DNA of 41,348 bases, from contig NZ_WAAT01000040.1 in the NCBI RefSeq assembly GCF_008806375.1, forward strand, positions 1 through 41,348, given 5' to 3'. A program made the translations under genes and the position numbers. Within the stretch, counting starts at the first letter, position 1. Each line of letters starts with the position of its first letter. Below are positions 25,615 to 35,336 of this stretch, piece by piece. Source of the DNA: Pseudotamlana haliotis. GTDB taxonomy: Bacteria; Bacteroidota; Bacteroidia; Flavobacteriales; Flavobacteriaceae. The notes under the pieces are model-generated. The model was not told where the DNA came from. It saw nothing but the letters and a program-made list of their open reading frames with translations, and ran no database searches.

Positions 25615-27612
25615 ATGACTTTTAAAGAACAAATTTTACAGGGTATTCCTTCTAGTTTACCCACAAAAAAAATCTATCCAGAAAATGCTAATAGAGCGCC
25701 AAAGAGAAAAGATGTTTTATCTATTGAAGAGAAACAATTAGCCATTAGAAATGCTCTTCGTTACTTTCCAAAAAAATGGCATCAAGAATTGGCAATTGAA
25801 TTTGCTCAGGAGTTAAAAGAGTATGGGAGAATTTACATGTATCGATTCAAGCCAGATTATGATATTTATGCGCGGTCAATTTCAGAATACCCTTCAAAAT
25901 CATCTCAAACAGCTGCAATCATGCTAATGATTCAAAATAATTTAAATCCTGCTGTTGCGCAACACCCAGAAGAATTAATAACATATGGAGGAAACGGTGC
26001 AGTTTTTCAAAACTGGGCTCAATACTTATTAGTCATGCAATATTTAGCAACCATGACAGATGAACAAACCTTACATATCTATTCTGGTCATCCAATGGGG
26101 TTATTTCCTTCTTCAAAAAATGCACCAAGAGTTATTGTCTCCAATGGCATGATGATTCCTAATTATTCAAAACCCGATGATTGGGAAAAGTTTAATGCTC
26201 TAGGAGTTACTCAATACGGACAAATGACTGCCGGATCATTCATGTATATTGGCCCTCAAGGCATAGTGCATGGCACTACTATCACTGTAATGAATGCTTT
26301 TAGAAAAGTACTTAAAAAAGACGAAAAACCAGCTGGAAAAATATTTCTAACGGCAGGATTAGGAGGCATGAGTGGAGCTCAACCAAAAGCAGGAAATATT
26401 GCAGGGTGTATTACCATTTGTGCCGAAGTTAACCCGAAAGCAGCCATAAAAAGACACGAACAAGGCTGGGTAGATGTACTTATTAATAAAATTGATGACC
26501 TGGTCATGCGTGTGAAAAAAGCACAATTGAATAACGAAGTTGTTTCCATTGCTTATATAGGAAATGTTGTAGATGTTTGGGAGCGCTTTGATTCAGAAAA
26601 TATATTTATTCATTTAGGCTCAGACCAAACCTCCTTACATATCCCATGGACAGGAGGCTATTACCCGGTTGATATTTCGTATGATGAATCCAATCGATTA
26701 ATTCGGGAAGAGCCAGAAATTTTCAAACAAAGAGTTCAAGAAACCTTGAGACGTCATGCTGAAGCAATAAATAAACATGTAGCAAAAGGAACCTATTTTT
26801 TCGATTATGGAAATGCGTTTTTATTAGAAGCCTCAAGAGCTGGTGCAGATGTAATGGCTAAAAATGGTATAGATTTTAAATACCCATCATATGTTCAAGA
26901 TATTTTAGGACCTATGTGTTTTGATTACGGCTTTGGGCCTTTTAGATGGGTCTGTGCCTCAGGAAATTCAAATGATTTAGATACCACCGATGCAATTGCT
27001 GCTTCTGTTTTACAAGAAATTATGGAAAACTCACCTGAGGAAATCAAACTTCAAATGCAAGATAATATCACTTGGATCAAAGATGCAAAAAAAAATAAAA
27101 TGGTTGTTGGGTCTCAAGCTCGTATTTTATATGCAGATGCAGAGGGTAGATCTAAAATTGCAGAAGCTTTTAATAATGCCATTGCATCAGGTAAAATTGG
27201 TCCTGTTGTATTAGGAAGGGACCATCATGATGTTAGCGGCACAGATTCTCCTTATAGAGAAACTTCTAATATTTATGATGGTAGTAAATTCACGGCAGAC
27301 ATGGCCATTCATAATGTTATAGGAGACAGTTTTAGAGGCGCTACCTGGGTGTCTATCCACAATGGCGGAGGTGTTGGTTGGGGTGAGGTCATAAATGGAG
27401 GTTTTGGTATGTTACTAGACGGAACTAAAGAAGCCGAATCTCGCTTAAAAAGCATGCTTTTCTATGATGTAAATAATGGAATTGCACGTAGAAGTTGGGC
27501 AAGAAACAATGAGGCTATTTTCGCTATAAAAAGAGAAATGAAAAGATCTCCAAATTTAAAAATAACTTTACCTAACTTAGTAGAAGACAACCTTTTAAAC
27601 AACTTGTTTTAA
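25615..27612 (+). CDS. hutU: Urocanate hydratase, long form
   Basis: A 665-residue NAD-dependent hydratase converting urocanate to 4-imidazolone-5-propanoate. Family blocks include YGQMTAGSFMYIGPQGIVHG (201-220) and the NAD-binding GLGGMSGAQPKAGNIAGC (about 248-265). DYGFGPFRWVCASGN and the C-terminal HNGGGVGWGE also match. It is about 100 residues longer than the 550-560 residue proteobacterial enzymes and resembles the long type known from animals and several Bacteroidota. Its stop overlaps the hutI start by one base (TAATG), pointing to translational coupling. Confidence 0.96.
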   Translation: MTFKEQILQGIPSSLPTKKIYPENANRAPKRKDVLSIEEKQLAIRNALRYFPKKWHQELAIEFAQELKEYGRIYMYRFKPDYDIYARSISEYPSKSSQTAAIMLMIQNNLNPAVAQHPEELITYGGNGAVFQNWAQYLLVMQYLATMTDEQTLHIYSGHPMGLFPSSKNAPRVIVSNGMMIPNYSKPDDWEKFNALGVTQYGQMTAGSFMYIGPQGIVHGTTITVMNAFRKVLKKDEKPAGKIFLTAGLGGMSGAQPKAGNIAGCITICAEVNPKAAIKRHEQGWVDVLINKIDDLVMRVKKAQLNNEVVSIAYIGNVVDVWERFDSENIFIHLGSDQTSLHIPWTGGYYPVDISYDESNRLIREEPEIFKQRVQETLRRHAEAINKHVAKGTYFFDYGNAFLLEASRAGADVMAKNGIDFKYPSYVQDILGPMCFDYGFGPFRWVCASGNSNDLDTTDAIAASVLQEIMENSPEEIKLQMQDNITWIKDAKKNKMVVGSQARILYADAEGRSKIAEAFNNAIASGKIGPVVLGRDHHDVSGTDSPYRETSNIYDGSKFTADMAIHNVIGDSFRGATWVSIHNGGGVGWGEVINGGFGMLLDGTKEAESRLKSMLFYDVNNGIARRSWARNNEAIFAIKREMKRSPNLKITLPNLVEDNLLNNLF

Positions 27613-28850
27613 TGACCACTTTATTTAAAAACATCAAAGAATTAGTTCAAGTTCGTAATACCCCTGTTTCTTATGTGTCAGGCTCAGAGATGAAAACCTT
27701 ACCTACAATCAAAAATGCTTTTTTAATTGTTAAAGACGGATTGATTTCAGACTTTGGAACCATGAATAACTGTCCAACTTTAAAATTTGATAACACTATT
27801 GATGCTTCAGGGAAACTAATTTTACCTGCATGGTGTGACTCCCACACTCATATTGTTTATGCCGGAAATCGTGAAGGCGAATTTGTTGATAGAATACATG
27901 GATTGTCTTATGAAGATATAGCTAAAAATGGTGGTGGCATACTAAACTCTGCAAAAAAACTACAAAAAATTTCTGAAGAAAATTTATATAAACAAAGCAA
28001 GGTTAGACTTGAAGAGGTCATAAAATTAGGCACAGGTGCTATTGAAATAAAATCTGGCTACGGATTAACGGTTGATGCCGAACTAAAAATGCTTAGAGTT
28101 ATTAAGCGCTTAAAAGAAAGTTATCCTGTAAAAATCAAATCAACTCTTTTAGCCGCACATGCATTACCAAACGCATATAAAAATAATAAAATAGGGTTTT
28201 TACAATTATTAATTGATGAATTGATTCCTAAAACAGCTAAAGAAAATTTAGCCGAATTTATTGATGTTTTTTGTGAAACCGGGTACTTTTCAGTTGAAGA
28301 TACAGAGCTTATTTTAAAAGCTGGTAAAGCACATGGTCTCTTACCAAAAATTCATGTGAACCAATTCACAGCTATTGATGGCATACAAGCTGGTTTAAAG
28401 TACAACGCCTTATCGGTAGACCATCTTGAAGAAATGAGAAAGGAAGATATTATGGATTTAAAAAACACTGCAACTATGCCTGTAGCATTGCCAAGTTGCT
28501 CCTATTTTTTAAGCATTCCTTACACCCCTGCTAGAAAAATTATAGATGCCGGCTTACCACTTGCCCTTGCATCAGATTACAATCCTGGGTCTACACCATC
28601 TGGAAATATGAATTTTGTTATTTCTACAGCCTGTATAAAAATGAAAATGACTCCTGAAGAAGCTATCAATGCAGCTACGATCAACGGTGCTTATGCTATG
28701 GGACTTGAAAAAGAAGTTGGTTCTATATCCATTGGTAAAAAAGCAAATCTTATTTTAACAAAAAAAATAAGTTCTTATGCTTTTATACCATATTCATTTG
28801 GGAACAACCAAATAGAAACAGTATTTATAAACGGTAACCCTTTCAATTAA
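27612..28850 (+). CDS. hutI: Imidazolonepropionase
   Basis: A 412-residue amidohydrolase-fold enzyme opening the imidazolone ring to give N-formimidoyl-L-glutamate. Metal ligands H78 and H80 are in CDSHTHIVYAGN. Further family segments are ALPSCSYFLSIPYTPARKII and the Asp-containing ASDYNPGSTPSGNM. The length fits the family. It overlaps hutU by one base and is followed after 6 bases by hutG. Confidence 0.96.
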   Translation: MTTLFKNIKELVQVRNTPVSYVSGSEMKTLPTIKNAFLIVKDGLISDFGTMNNCPTLKFDNTIDASGKLILPAWCDSHTHIVYAGNREGEFVDRIHGLSYEDIAKNGGGILNSAKKLQKISEENLYKQSKVRLEEVIKLGTGAIEIKSGYGLTVDAELKMLRVIKRLKESYPVKIKSTLLAAHALPNAYKNNKIGFLQLLIDELIPKTAKENLAEFIDVFCETGYFSVEDTELILKAGKAHGLLPKIHVNQFTAIDGIQAGLKYNALSVDHLEEMRKEDIMDLKNTATMPVALPSCSYFLSIPYTPARKIIDAGLPLALASDYNPGSTPSGNMNFVISTACIKMKMTPEEAINAATINGAYAMGLEKEVGSISIGKKANLILTKKISSYAFIPYSFGNNQIETVFINGNPFN

Positions 28851-28856
28851 ATAATC

Positions 28857-29666
28857 ATGAAAGACCCTTTTAAAATTTATAAAGCCAAAGGACAAAAAGT
28901 TCCTATTATACTAAGTATTCCACATGCAGGAACCAAATTCCCAAAAGAACTAAAAAACAAGTTCGACAAAAGAATGCGGCAACAGGTTGATGATACCGAC
29001 TGGTATGTTGACCAATTGTATCAATTTGTTCAAAACATGGGTATTACCATTATAAAAGCAAAATATAGCAGATGGGTTATTGACTTAAACCGAGACCCAC
29101 AAAGTGAAGCTTTGTATAATGATGGAAGAATTATCACAGGGTTAACACCAACTACAGATTTTTTTGGAAATAACATTTACCGTAAAGAAAAATTTGTTCC
29201 AAATACTATTGAAATAAATAGACGTCTAGAAAACTACTATTGGCCATATTACAAAAAAATTGAGGAATTACTAAAAGAACGAAAATCTGAATTTGGAAAC
29301 GTATTACTCTGGGATGCACATTCAATTCGAGAATTTGTTCCAACTATAAGAAAAGAAAAATTTCCCGATTTAATTTTAGGAAATAATAATCATGTTACTG
29401 CACACCCTAAACTAACCACTTCAGCAATTGAAGGTCTTAAATCTGGTAGTTATCAAGTTAGTATAAACACACCATTTAAAGGCGGGCATATTACTAGGTA
29501 TTTTGGAAAACCAGAAAACAATATTCATGCACTACAATTAGAGATGAATAAGATACTGTATATGGATAACCGAGAATTAAATTTTGACGAAAAACGTGCT
29601 ATCCAAATGCGAGACGTGTTAAAAAACACTTTAGAAGGGGTTATAAAAACCATCTATAATTTATAA
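28857..29666 (+). CDS. hutG: N-formylglutamate amidohydrolase (deformylase)
   Basis: A 269-residue hydrolase of the N-formylglutamate amidohydrolase family, splitting N-formyl-L-glutamate into formate and glutamate. Typical blocks are ILSIPHAGTKFP (H23), DLNRDPQ and LLWDAHSIRE, whose Asp and His are likely metal ligands. This is the deformylase type, not the arginase-like formiminoglutamase that shares the hutG name. The pathway therefore needs the deiminase hutF, which is the next gene (11 bases downstream). Confidence 0.94.
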   Translation: MKDPFKIYKAKGQKVPIILSIPHAGTKFPKELKNKFDKRMRQQVDDTDWYVDQLYQFVQNMGITIIKAKYSRWVIDLNRDPQSEALYNDGRIITGLTPTTDFFGNNIYRKEKFVPNTIEINRRLENYYWPYYKKIEELLKERKSEFGNVLLWDAHSIREFVPTIRKEKFPDLILGNNNHVTAHPKLTTSAIEGLKSGSYQVSINTPFKGGHITRYFGKPENNIHALQLEMNKILYMDNRELNFDEKRAIQMRDVLKNTLEGVIKTIYNL

Positions 29667-29677
29667 CTAAAACATCA

Positions 29678-31054
29678 ATGAAATCATTTTTATTTAAAGG
29701 ACTTTTAACTCGTCATGGATGGGAAGAAAATACAAAAATTACCATTGACAATGATGGTATAATTACTGCCATTCATCATGATTCTCAAAATGATAATTCA
29801 GAATTTATTAATGGCTTTGCTATTCCTGGTTTTCAGAACGCCCATTCTCATTCTTTTCAATATGCCATGGCTGGTTTGGCTGAAAGACATGAAGGAACTG
29901 GAGTTCCAGATGATTTTTGGTCTTGGAGAGATGCCATGTATAAGTTGGCTCTATCTGTAAATCCAGATCAATTTGAAACTATTGCCACAATGCTTTATGC
30001 TGAAATGGCAAGACATGGCTATACTCAGGTTGCAGAATTTCATTATGTACATCATGATAAAAATGGTAAGAAGTATAATGATCTTGCCGAAATGGGAAAT
30101 CGACTAGTCTCAGCTGCAAAAAAAGTGGGCATCAAAATCACACTAGTTCCTATATTTTACCAAAAAGGAGGTTTTGGTGAAAATCCTACAAAAGCACAAC
30201 GCAGATTTATATCTTCAACCTTTGATGAATATCAAAAACTATATGATGCCAGTGAGCAGGCAACAAAAAATTATCATGGTGCCAATATAGCTACTGGAAT
30301 TCACTCTATGCGAGGCGTTGAACCAGAACTTATAAAACGAATCGCTACTGATTTTCCACAAAATGTTCCTTTTCATATTCATATTGCTGAGCAATTAAAA
30401 GAAATAGAAGACTCTAAAACCTACTTAAATAAACGCCCTGTAGAATGGATGTTAGATAATATAGAAATGACTGAGAGGTTTCATTTAGTTCACGCTACTC
30501 ATTTAAATGACCGAGAAATTAAAGGAATTGCAAAATCAGGGGCCAATGTTGTTTTATGCCCATCAACAGAAGGTAATTTGGGTGATGGCATTTTCCCTTT
30601 AAAAGAATTTCAGGAATATGGAGGACATTGGAGCATAGGAACCGATTCACATATTAGCTTAAATCCATTAGAAGAATTACGTATTCTTGATTATGGTCAA
30701 AGATTAACATCTCATAAGCGCAATATATTCTATAATCCAAAACAAGTAGATAGTGGTTTATTTAGTATTGATATGACTCTAAAATCAGGAAGAAAAGCAA
30801 TGAATAACTATAATACTAACTATTTCAGGATAGGCGCACCACTAGATGCCGTAGTATATGATGCAGAATCTCCGCTTTTAGCCTGTACATCACTTAAAAA
30901 TATTGCTTCTACTCTTATTTATAGTTCTGATGTATCTATGCAATTAGGAACCTTAGTTGATGGTAAATGGATAACCAAGAAAGAAGGATATTTCTTAAAA
31001 AAAGAAGTACAACGTGATTTTATAAATACCATGAAGAATTTAGAATTGAGGTAG
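29678..31054 (+). CDS. hutF: Formimidoylglutamate deiminase
   Basis: A 458-residue amidohydrolase-superfamily enzyme that deiminates N-formimidoyl-L-glutamate to N-formyl-L-glutamate and ammonia. The metal motif is AHSHSFQ (H56, H58). Other hallmarks are AEFHYVHHD, FHIHIAEQ, LVHATHLN and IGTDSHISLNPLEELR. With hutG it completes the five-step route ending in glutamate and formate. It is the last gene of the operon. The reaction order hutF-then-hutG is opposite to the gene order. Confidence 0.94.
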   Translation: MKSFLFKGLLTRHGWEENTKITIDNDGIITAIHHDSQNDNSEFINGFAIPGFQNAHSHSFQYAMAGLAERHEGTGVPDDFWSWRDAMYKLALSVNPDQFETIATMLYAEMARHGYTQVAEFHYVHHDKNGKKYNDLAEMGNRLVSAAKKVGIKITLVPIFYQKGGFGENPTKAQRRFISSTFDEYQKLYDASEQATKNYHGANIATGIHSMRGVEPELIKRIATDFPQNVPFHIHIAEQLKEIEDSKTYLNKRPVEWMLDNIEMTERFHLVHATHLNDREIKGIAKSGANVVLCPSTEGNLGDGIFPLKEFQEYGGHWSIGTDSHISLNPLEELRILDYGQRLTSHKRNIFYNPKQVDSGLFSIDMTLKSGRKAMNNYNTNYFRIGAPLDAVVYDAESPLLACTSLKNIASTLIYSSDVSMQLGTLVDGKWITKKEGYFLKKEVQRDFINTMKNLELR

Positions 31055-31705
31055 AAGGCTGAAATTTTTCTAATAAACCTTTTTAATGATTGTCCCTTTT
31101 AGAAAGTAAGTTAAGTAAAACGCTAAAATATTATACCAAAATAAAAAGCAAGATCCATTGAACGAAAAGAGTCTAAGATTCCTCTTCATTTTTTGTATAG
31201 ATAGGAGAGACTCTAACTCCTAAACATTGCTGTATTAGACCCTATGTTTAATTTTTCTAGCAAATCCACCACATCCGCACATTATTGAAAATAAGATAAT
31301 CAATTATTTCATTTTAATCACTAATTCATAATAAAACAAATACTCCTAAGTAGAAGAAAAATATCGAAACTCTGCACTTATTCTGTACTGGATAAAATAA
31401 AAAAGCCTCTCAATTTCTTGAAAGGCTTGATTTTTATATCTTGTTGCCTCTATACGTAATAATATTATTATTAGTCGCTCTATTAAGTCTTCAACCAGAC
31501 ACATAGCTATTAAATGTGTGGAATTATTACAATTTACTTTTTCCAACAGGTTCTTTTTATACGTACGCACGGTATAAGGGTTTCACACCTCTCTTTCAAA
31601 TAAACTAAAGCATTTAGAACCTCAAAATTTTACTATATTGCAGCCAAATTTCGCCTAGCTCTGTGCAAAAAAAGTGTGCAAACACCTGAAAACCAAATAA
31701 AAAAA
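31055..31705. other. Spacer after the hut operon
   Basis: I recognise no gene here. A dyad AGAGTCT (31168-31174) / AGACTCT (31208-31214) encloses a T-rich stretch, and a terminator-like hairpin lies at 31403-31428. A 74-codon minus-strand frame (31346-31570) has no recognisable domain and contains that hairpin, so I do not call it. The base composition matches the neighbourhood. Confidence 0.5.
31403..31428. terminator. Terminator-like hairpin in the hut-LOG spacer
   Basis: AAGCCT (31403-31408) pairs with AGGCTT (31423-31428). The plus strand continues GATTTTT and the minus strand continues with six Ts, so it could stop transcripts from either side. It is 349 bases beyond hutF, far for an operon terminator. 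Confidence 0.45.
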
Positions 31706-32878
31706 ATGCTTGAAATAGATAGTTTATTAGAATTCGAAAACTGGATAAACACTGGGGCTAAAACACCTCTAGCCTTACAAGAACTGAATTTACTTGCTTA
31801 TGATGCCAAGATATTCGAACACACGTTTAAAGATTCTATGTTTTTAGGTTGTGAATTAAGCAATGAAGCCGCAGGACATATTGTTAAAACAGGTGGTATG
31901 GTCATTTCCAACAGAAAAGACCAGCCTTTTAAAATGCACAAAGCCAGATTATATTCTGTAGAAGAATTGTTTAAAGGTTTTGATATCAATAGCGAAGGTG
32001 GTTATAAAGACACTTTCGATTATAAAGTTTATAAAGATTATGTAGAAAACGGCATGGAAACCCCAGCTTCCATTCATACCAGTTTAGCCCGAAGACTCCA
32101 CGACCACAGCATCACCGATGCCCTTTACGAACTTATTGAAGGCAAAAAAGTAGTAGCCATTATGGGCGGACATGCCATGGAGCGTCAAGACCCTTATTAC
32201 TTAGAAATAGCAAAAATATCAAGAACGCTTACGCGGAAGGGCTTTTTGATGGTCAGCGGAGGCGGTCCAGGTGCTATGGAAGCGACCCATTTAGGGGCTT
32301 ACTTTGCCTGTAGAACTGAAGCGGAATTAATAGAAGCTGTTGACACCTTTAAAACACGTTTACCTGATGCCATATCTGGTAAGGAATATGATGATAAAGA
32401 TTGGCTGCATCGTGCTTGGAAGATAAAAACCCAATACCCTATTCTGCCCGGTAAAGAAGAAGCTTCCATGAGTATTGGTATCCCAACTTGGTTGTACGGT
32501 CATGAGCCACCAGCACCTTTTGCTACTCATATTGCGAAATATTTTGCTAATAGTGTTCGTGAAGATGGCCTGTTAACCATTGCCAAATACGGAGTGATTT
32601 TTGCCCCAGGAAGCGCTGGAACCACTCAGGAAATTTTTCAGGAAGTCACCCAAAACCATTACGCACCTTATAACACCCATACCATAAAAAAACATGTGTC
32701 ACCCATGATTCTTTTCGGAGTTAAGACCTGGACGGAAGAAAGACCTCTTTGGGATTTCATGAAACACACTTCGGAAGGTAGACCTTACGGCGAATTGCTA
32801 AACCTTACAGAAGATGCTTCAGAAATTATTAATTACATTGTAAACTACGACCCCGAAGCTTATGCCTTTCCGAAGTAA
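31706..32878 (+). CDS. LOG-family Rossmann-fold protein (nucleotide phosphoribohydrolase-like)
   Basis: A protein of 390 residues from ATG 31706, or 400 if GTG 31676 is used. I prefer the ATG because GTG starts are rare here and the ATG has an A-rich leader. The C-terminal two thirds carry the LOG/lysine-decarboxylase-like signatures: KKVVAIMGGHAMERQDPYY, the glycine-rich SGGGPGAMEATHLGAYF, and PGSAGTTQEIFQEVT, a variant of PGGxGTxxE. Simple LOG proteins are about 180-240 residues. The N-terminal extension recalls larger PpnN-type nucleosidases that release bases from nucleoside monophosphates. The exact substrate is open. It stands alone in the spacer between hut and the XRE regulator. Confidence 0.82.
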   Translation: MLEIDSLLEFENWINTGAKTPLALQELNLLAYDAKIFEHTFKDSMFLGCELSNEAAGHIVKTGGMVISNRKDQPFKMHKARLYSVEELFKGFDINSEGGYKDTFDYKVYKDYVENGMETPASIHTSLARRLHDHSITDALYELIEGKKVVAIMGGHAMERQDPYYLEIAKISRTLTRKGFLMVSGGGPGAMEATHLGAYFACRTEAELIEAVDTFKTRLPDAISGKEYDDKDWLHRAWKIKTQYPILPGKEEASMSIGIPTWLYGHEPPAPFATHIAKYFANSVREDGLLTIAKYGVIFAPGSAGTTQEIFQEVTQNHYAPYNTHTIKKHVSPMILFGVKTWTEERPLWDFMKHTSEGRPYGELLNLTEDASEIINYIVNYDPEAYAFPK

Positions 32879-32920
32879 AAATGGCAATGTTTCTATTTTT
32901 TTATTGCATTCAAAAATTTA

Positions 32921-32957
32921 ACTACAAAAAAAAGCAATTATTACTTATATTTGTAGT
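32921..32957 (+). promoter_or_regulatory. Promoter and probable operator of the XRE/S24 regulator
   Basis: The -7 box TATATTTG (32946-32953) ends 7 bases before the ATG at 32961, so the transcript is probably leaderless or nearly so. An inverted repeat ACTACAAA (32921-32928) / TTTGTAGT (32950-32957) spans the promoter and overlaps the -7 box, as expected for an autorepressor. Confidence 0.5.
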
Positions 32958-32960
32958 GTT

Positions 32961-33734
32961 ATGACTTTTATATCAAAAAACATCAAACATTTGAGAGGAC
33001 TAAAAAAGCTTTCTCAAGAAGCCTTTGCAGAAGAGCTAAAGGTAAACCGTTCACGTATTGGGTCTTATGAAGAAGGTCGTTCAGCACCAACAATTGAGTT
33101 TCTTATCCAACTGTCTGATTTCTTCAAAATCCCTATTGATATCTTACTCAGAAAAGACCTTACCAAAGCCAAAGACTTTTCGTTTATAGAACTGAATAAT
33201 CAGCGGGTACTATTTCCTATTACGGTCGATAGTGACAATGAAGACCTGATTGAAGTAGTTCCAGTAAAAGCTTCGGCAGGTTATTTGGCCGGATATGACG
33301 ACCCCGAATTCATTGAGCAATTGCAAAAAATCAAGCTGCCTTTTTTACCGACTGGAAAGCACCGTGCCTTCCCCATCAAAGGAGAATCTATGCTTCCGCT
33401 AAAAGACGGCTCCTATGTTATTGGACGTTTTGTTGAAAGCAGAAGCGAAATAAAAACAGGCCGAACTTACGTGCTTGTTACCGCCAACGACGGCATAGTC
33501 TATAAGCGTGTGATGAACAACATCGATTTTAACGACTCTTTGCTATTAATGTCCGATAATAAATTCTACCACGATTATAGTGTCCCAATTGGTGAGGTTT
33601 TAGAGCTCTGGGAATACGTTTGCAGCATCAACACGCAAGAATACAGTGAAGAAGAATTAAAACTGAGTAGTATTGCCACCATGCTTACCGAATTAGGTGT
33701 TGAACTAAAGGCTTTGGAGAAGTTAGTTAATTGA
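32961..33734 (+). CDS. XRE-family regulator with S24 (LexA/CI-like) peptidase domain
   Basis: A 257-residue repressor-like protein. The N-terminal HTH_3 domain (about 5-62) contains LSQEAFAEELKVNRSRIGSYEEGR. The C-terminal S24 domain (about 100-220) has the Ser in KGESMLP (S143) and Lys in VYKRV (K182) as the likely catalytic dyad, with an Ala-Gly pair (A106-G107) as a plausible self-cleavage site. Such proteins repress stress or prophage genes and inactivate themselves after DNA damage. No prophage or error-prone polymerase gene follows here, so its targets are elsewhere or it controls only itself. A dyad covers its promoter. Confidence 0.9.
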   Translation: MTFISKNIKHLRGLKKLSQEAFAEELKVNRSRIGSYEEGRSAPTIEFLIQLSDFFKIPIDILLRKDLTKAKDFSFIELNNQRVLFPITVDSDNEDLIEVVPVKASAGYLAGYDDPEFIEQLQKIKLPFLPTGKHRAFPIKGESMLPLKDGSYVIGRFVESRSEIKTGRTYVLVTANDGIVYKRVMNNIDFNDSLLLMSDNKFYHDYSVPIGEVLELWEYVCSINTQEYSEEELKLSSIATMLTELGVELKALEKLVN

Positions 33735-34010
33735 TGCTAGTTGTTGGTTTTTGGAGACTTACGCTTACACTAATTTTCAGATATGGTGTAAGCATTAACC
33801 TGTGAAATGGATGCCTAATTATTTTCTCAGTGCAACTCGGCGTTATCCTCTGTGAAACCCCGTATAATAAATGCAGAAAAACCTCAGCTAACCTCTGAGG
33901 AACAGAAACAGCAAAAACAAAAGCATTACCCCTAGTTCTGAAGTCTGATCGAGCCTACCTATCGGCAGACAGACACAGCCGACACTTTTATTCAATACAA
34001 TAAACCAAAC

Positions 34011-34076
34011 TTCTCGACTCCGCTCGAAGACCGAAAACGAACAGCTCTAGAGATGGTGATTGAGCGGAGTCGAGAA
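34011..34076. repeat. Intergenic inverted-repeat element, copy A
   Basis: TTCTCGACTCCGCTC (34011-34025) is perfectly complementary to GAGCGGAGTCGAGAA (34062-34076) around a 36-base centre. Relatives occur at 34174-34194 and 38352-38422. Confidence 0.8.
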
Positions 34077-34173
34077 CCTGTCTTCTTTATAATAAAATCC
34101 AAATATTTATTTCAAAATCAACTAATTACTTCATAGAAATCGAAGACCGTTACGAAACAGCAATTTTACTGGT

Positions 34174-34194
34174 GTTCGAGCGGAGTCGAGAACC
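34174..34194. repeat. Intergenic inverted-repeat element, copy B (one arm)
   Basis: It carries the GAGCGGAGTCGAGAACC arm of copy A, preceded by GTTC. The upstream part CGAAGACCGTTACGAAACAG (from about 34141) resembles the centre of copy C, but the left arm is missing. Confidence 0.7.
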
Positions 34195-34433
34195 ATCATA
34201 CCCCAAAGAAAAGCATGAATTCACCAACATTCCGTTGTCAAAAAACTCGATTTCTACTACGCTCAATCTGACACACTACTCAAATTCAATATATACTATT
34301 TAAGTCTTTGCTGCGCTCTGTGAAATAGCCCCTAGATTTTCCAATAATAAATTATTTACAATGACTTCTACATATTTATTGAAATTATAAGTAAATTGAA
34401 TCATTAAAAATTAATCCAACTGAAATCACAACT

Positions 34434-35336
34434 ATGAAATGGAAAGGTAGAAGACAAAGCTCAAATGTTGAAGACCGAAGAGGTCAAGGAGGTGATAATA
34501 GTCGCGGCATTGGCGGTTTTAGCCCTATGCTTCTCGGCCCGCTAATCAAGCTCTTATTTTCAAAAACAGGTTTAATAATTGTTGGTATCTTTCTTATAGG
34601 ATCCTTTCTTACCGGCAACAACCCTTTAAATATTATCAGCCAGTTTTTTGGTGGCGGACAAATTCAAACCGAAAACGCTTCCCATTACCAAGGCACTGAA
34701 AAAGAAAATGAATTAGCACAATTTAGCGCTACCATCTTAGCAAATACTGAAGATGTTTGGAATGCTCAATTAGAGAATTACCGCAACCCTACCCTAGTGC
34801 TTTTTACCGGTTCGGTGTCTTCGGCCTGTGGCTCAGCATCTAGTGCTACGGGCCCTTTTTATTGTCCGGGAGACGAAAAACTATACTTAGACCTCAGCTT
34901 TTTTAGCGATATGGAGCGCCAATTAAATGCGCCAGGAGATTTTGCTCAGGCCTACGTTATTGCCCATGAAGTTGGTCATCACATTCAAAAGATCATGGGT
35001 ATTACAGAAAAAATAGATCGCTTACGCGGAACCATGAGTAAAACCGAATACAATAAATACTCCGTACGACTAGAACTTCAAGCCGATTTCTTAGCGGGTG
35101 TTTGGGCACACCACTCACAGGAAATGACTCAAATGATGGAAGCTGGCGATTTAGAAGAAGCCTTAAACGCGGCCAACGCCATTGGTGACGACCGCTTACA
35201 AAAAAATGCTTCGGGACGTGTAGTACCAGATTCATTCACACACGGTACTTCTGCTCAACGTATGCGTTGGTTTAAAAAAGGATTCGAAACAGGTGATCTT
35301 TCTCAAGGCGATACCTTTAATGCTAACCCGCTATAA
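34434..35336 (+). CDS. Neutral zinc metallopeptidase, YpfJ family
   Basis: A 300-residue membrane-anchored protein. A short basic N-terminus (MKWKGRRQSSNVEDRRG) and glycine-rich linker precede one hydrophobic segment (about 45-62, GLIIVGIFLIGSFL). The conserved domain has the zinc motif HEVGH at 178-182 within YVIAHEVGHHIQK, and a downstream ELQADFLAGVWAHH block providing the third ligand. The SACGSASSATGPFYCPGD segment holds two conserved cysteines. This is the putative neutral zinc peptidase family; its substrate is unknown. It is monocistronic, with a terminator at 35418-35459. Confidence 0.92.
   Translation: MKWKGRRQSSNVEDRRGQGGDNSRGIGGFSPMLLGPLIKLLFSKTGLIIVGIFLIGSFLTGNNPLNIISQFFGGGQIQTENASHYQGTEKENELAQFSATILANTEDVWNAQLENYRNPTLVLFTGSVSSACGSASSATGPFYCPGDEKLYLDLSFFSDMERQLNAPGDFAQAYVIAHEVGHHIQKIMGITEKIDRLRGTMSKTEYNKYSVRLELQADFLAGVWAHHSQEMTQMMEAGDLEEALNAANAIGDDRLQKNASGRVVPDSFTHGTSAQRMRWFKKGFETGDLSQGDTFNANPL

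Larger units (their letters stand above)
33735..34433. other. Repeat-rich 700-bp spacer
   Basis: No gene is visible. It contains copies of an inverted-repeat element built on TCGACTCCGCTCGA (34011-34076 and 34174-34194), and a CTACCTATCGGCAGACAGAC stretch near 33954 that resembles one near 38550. It also has two CTCTGTGAAA phrases near 33850 and 34317, and a small dyad CCTCAG/CTGAGG at 33882-33900. The last 100 bases are AT-rich and should hold the promoter of the zinc peptidase. Confidence 0.6.

Noticed and set aside
24116-31054. Hut operon as a member of the ECF regulon
   Set aside because: Its promoter is of the TAnnTTTG housekeeping type with LysR-type dyads; no GGGT-N14/15-CGT element is present.
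31346-31570. Minus-strand open frame of 74 codons in the hut-LOG spacer
   Set aside because: No recognisable domain, no promoter or clear start context, and it contains a terminator-like hairpin (31403-31428).
34011-34194. CRISPR-like array
   Set aside because: Only a few imperfect inverted repeats of irregular spacing, no regular spacers and no cas genes.
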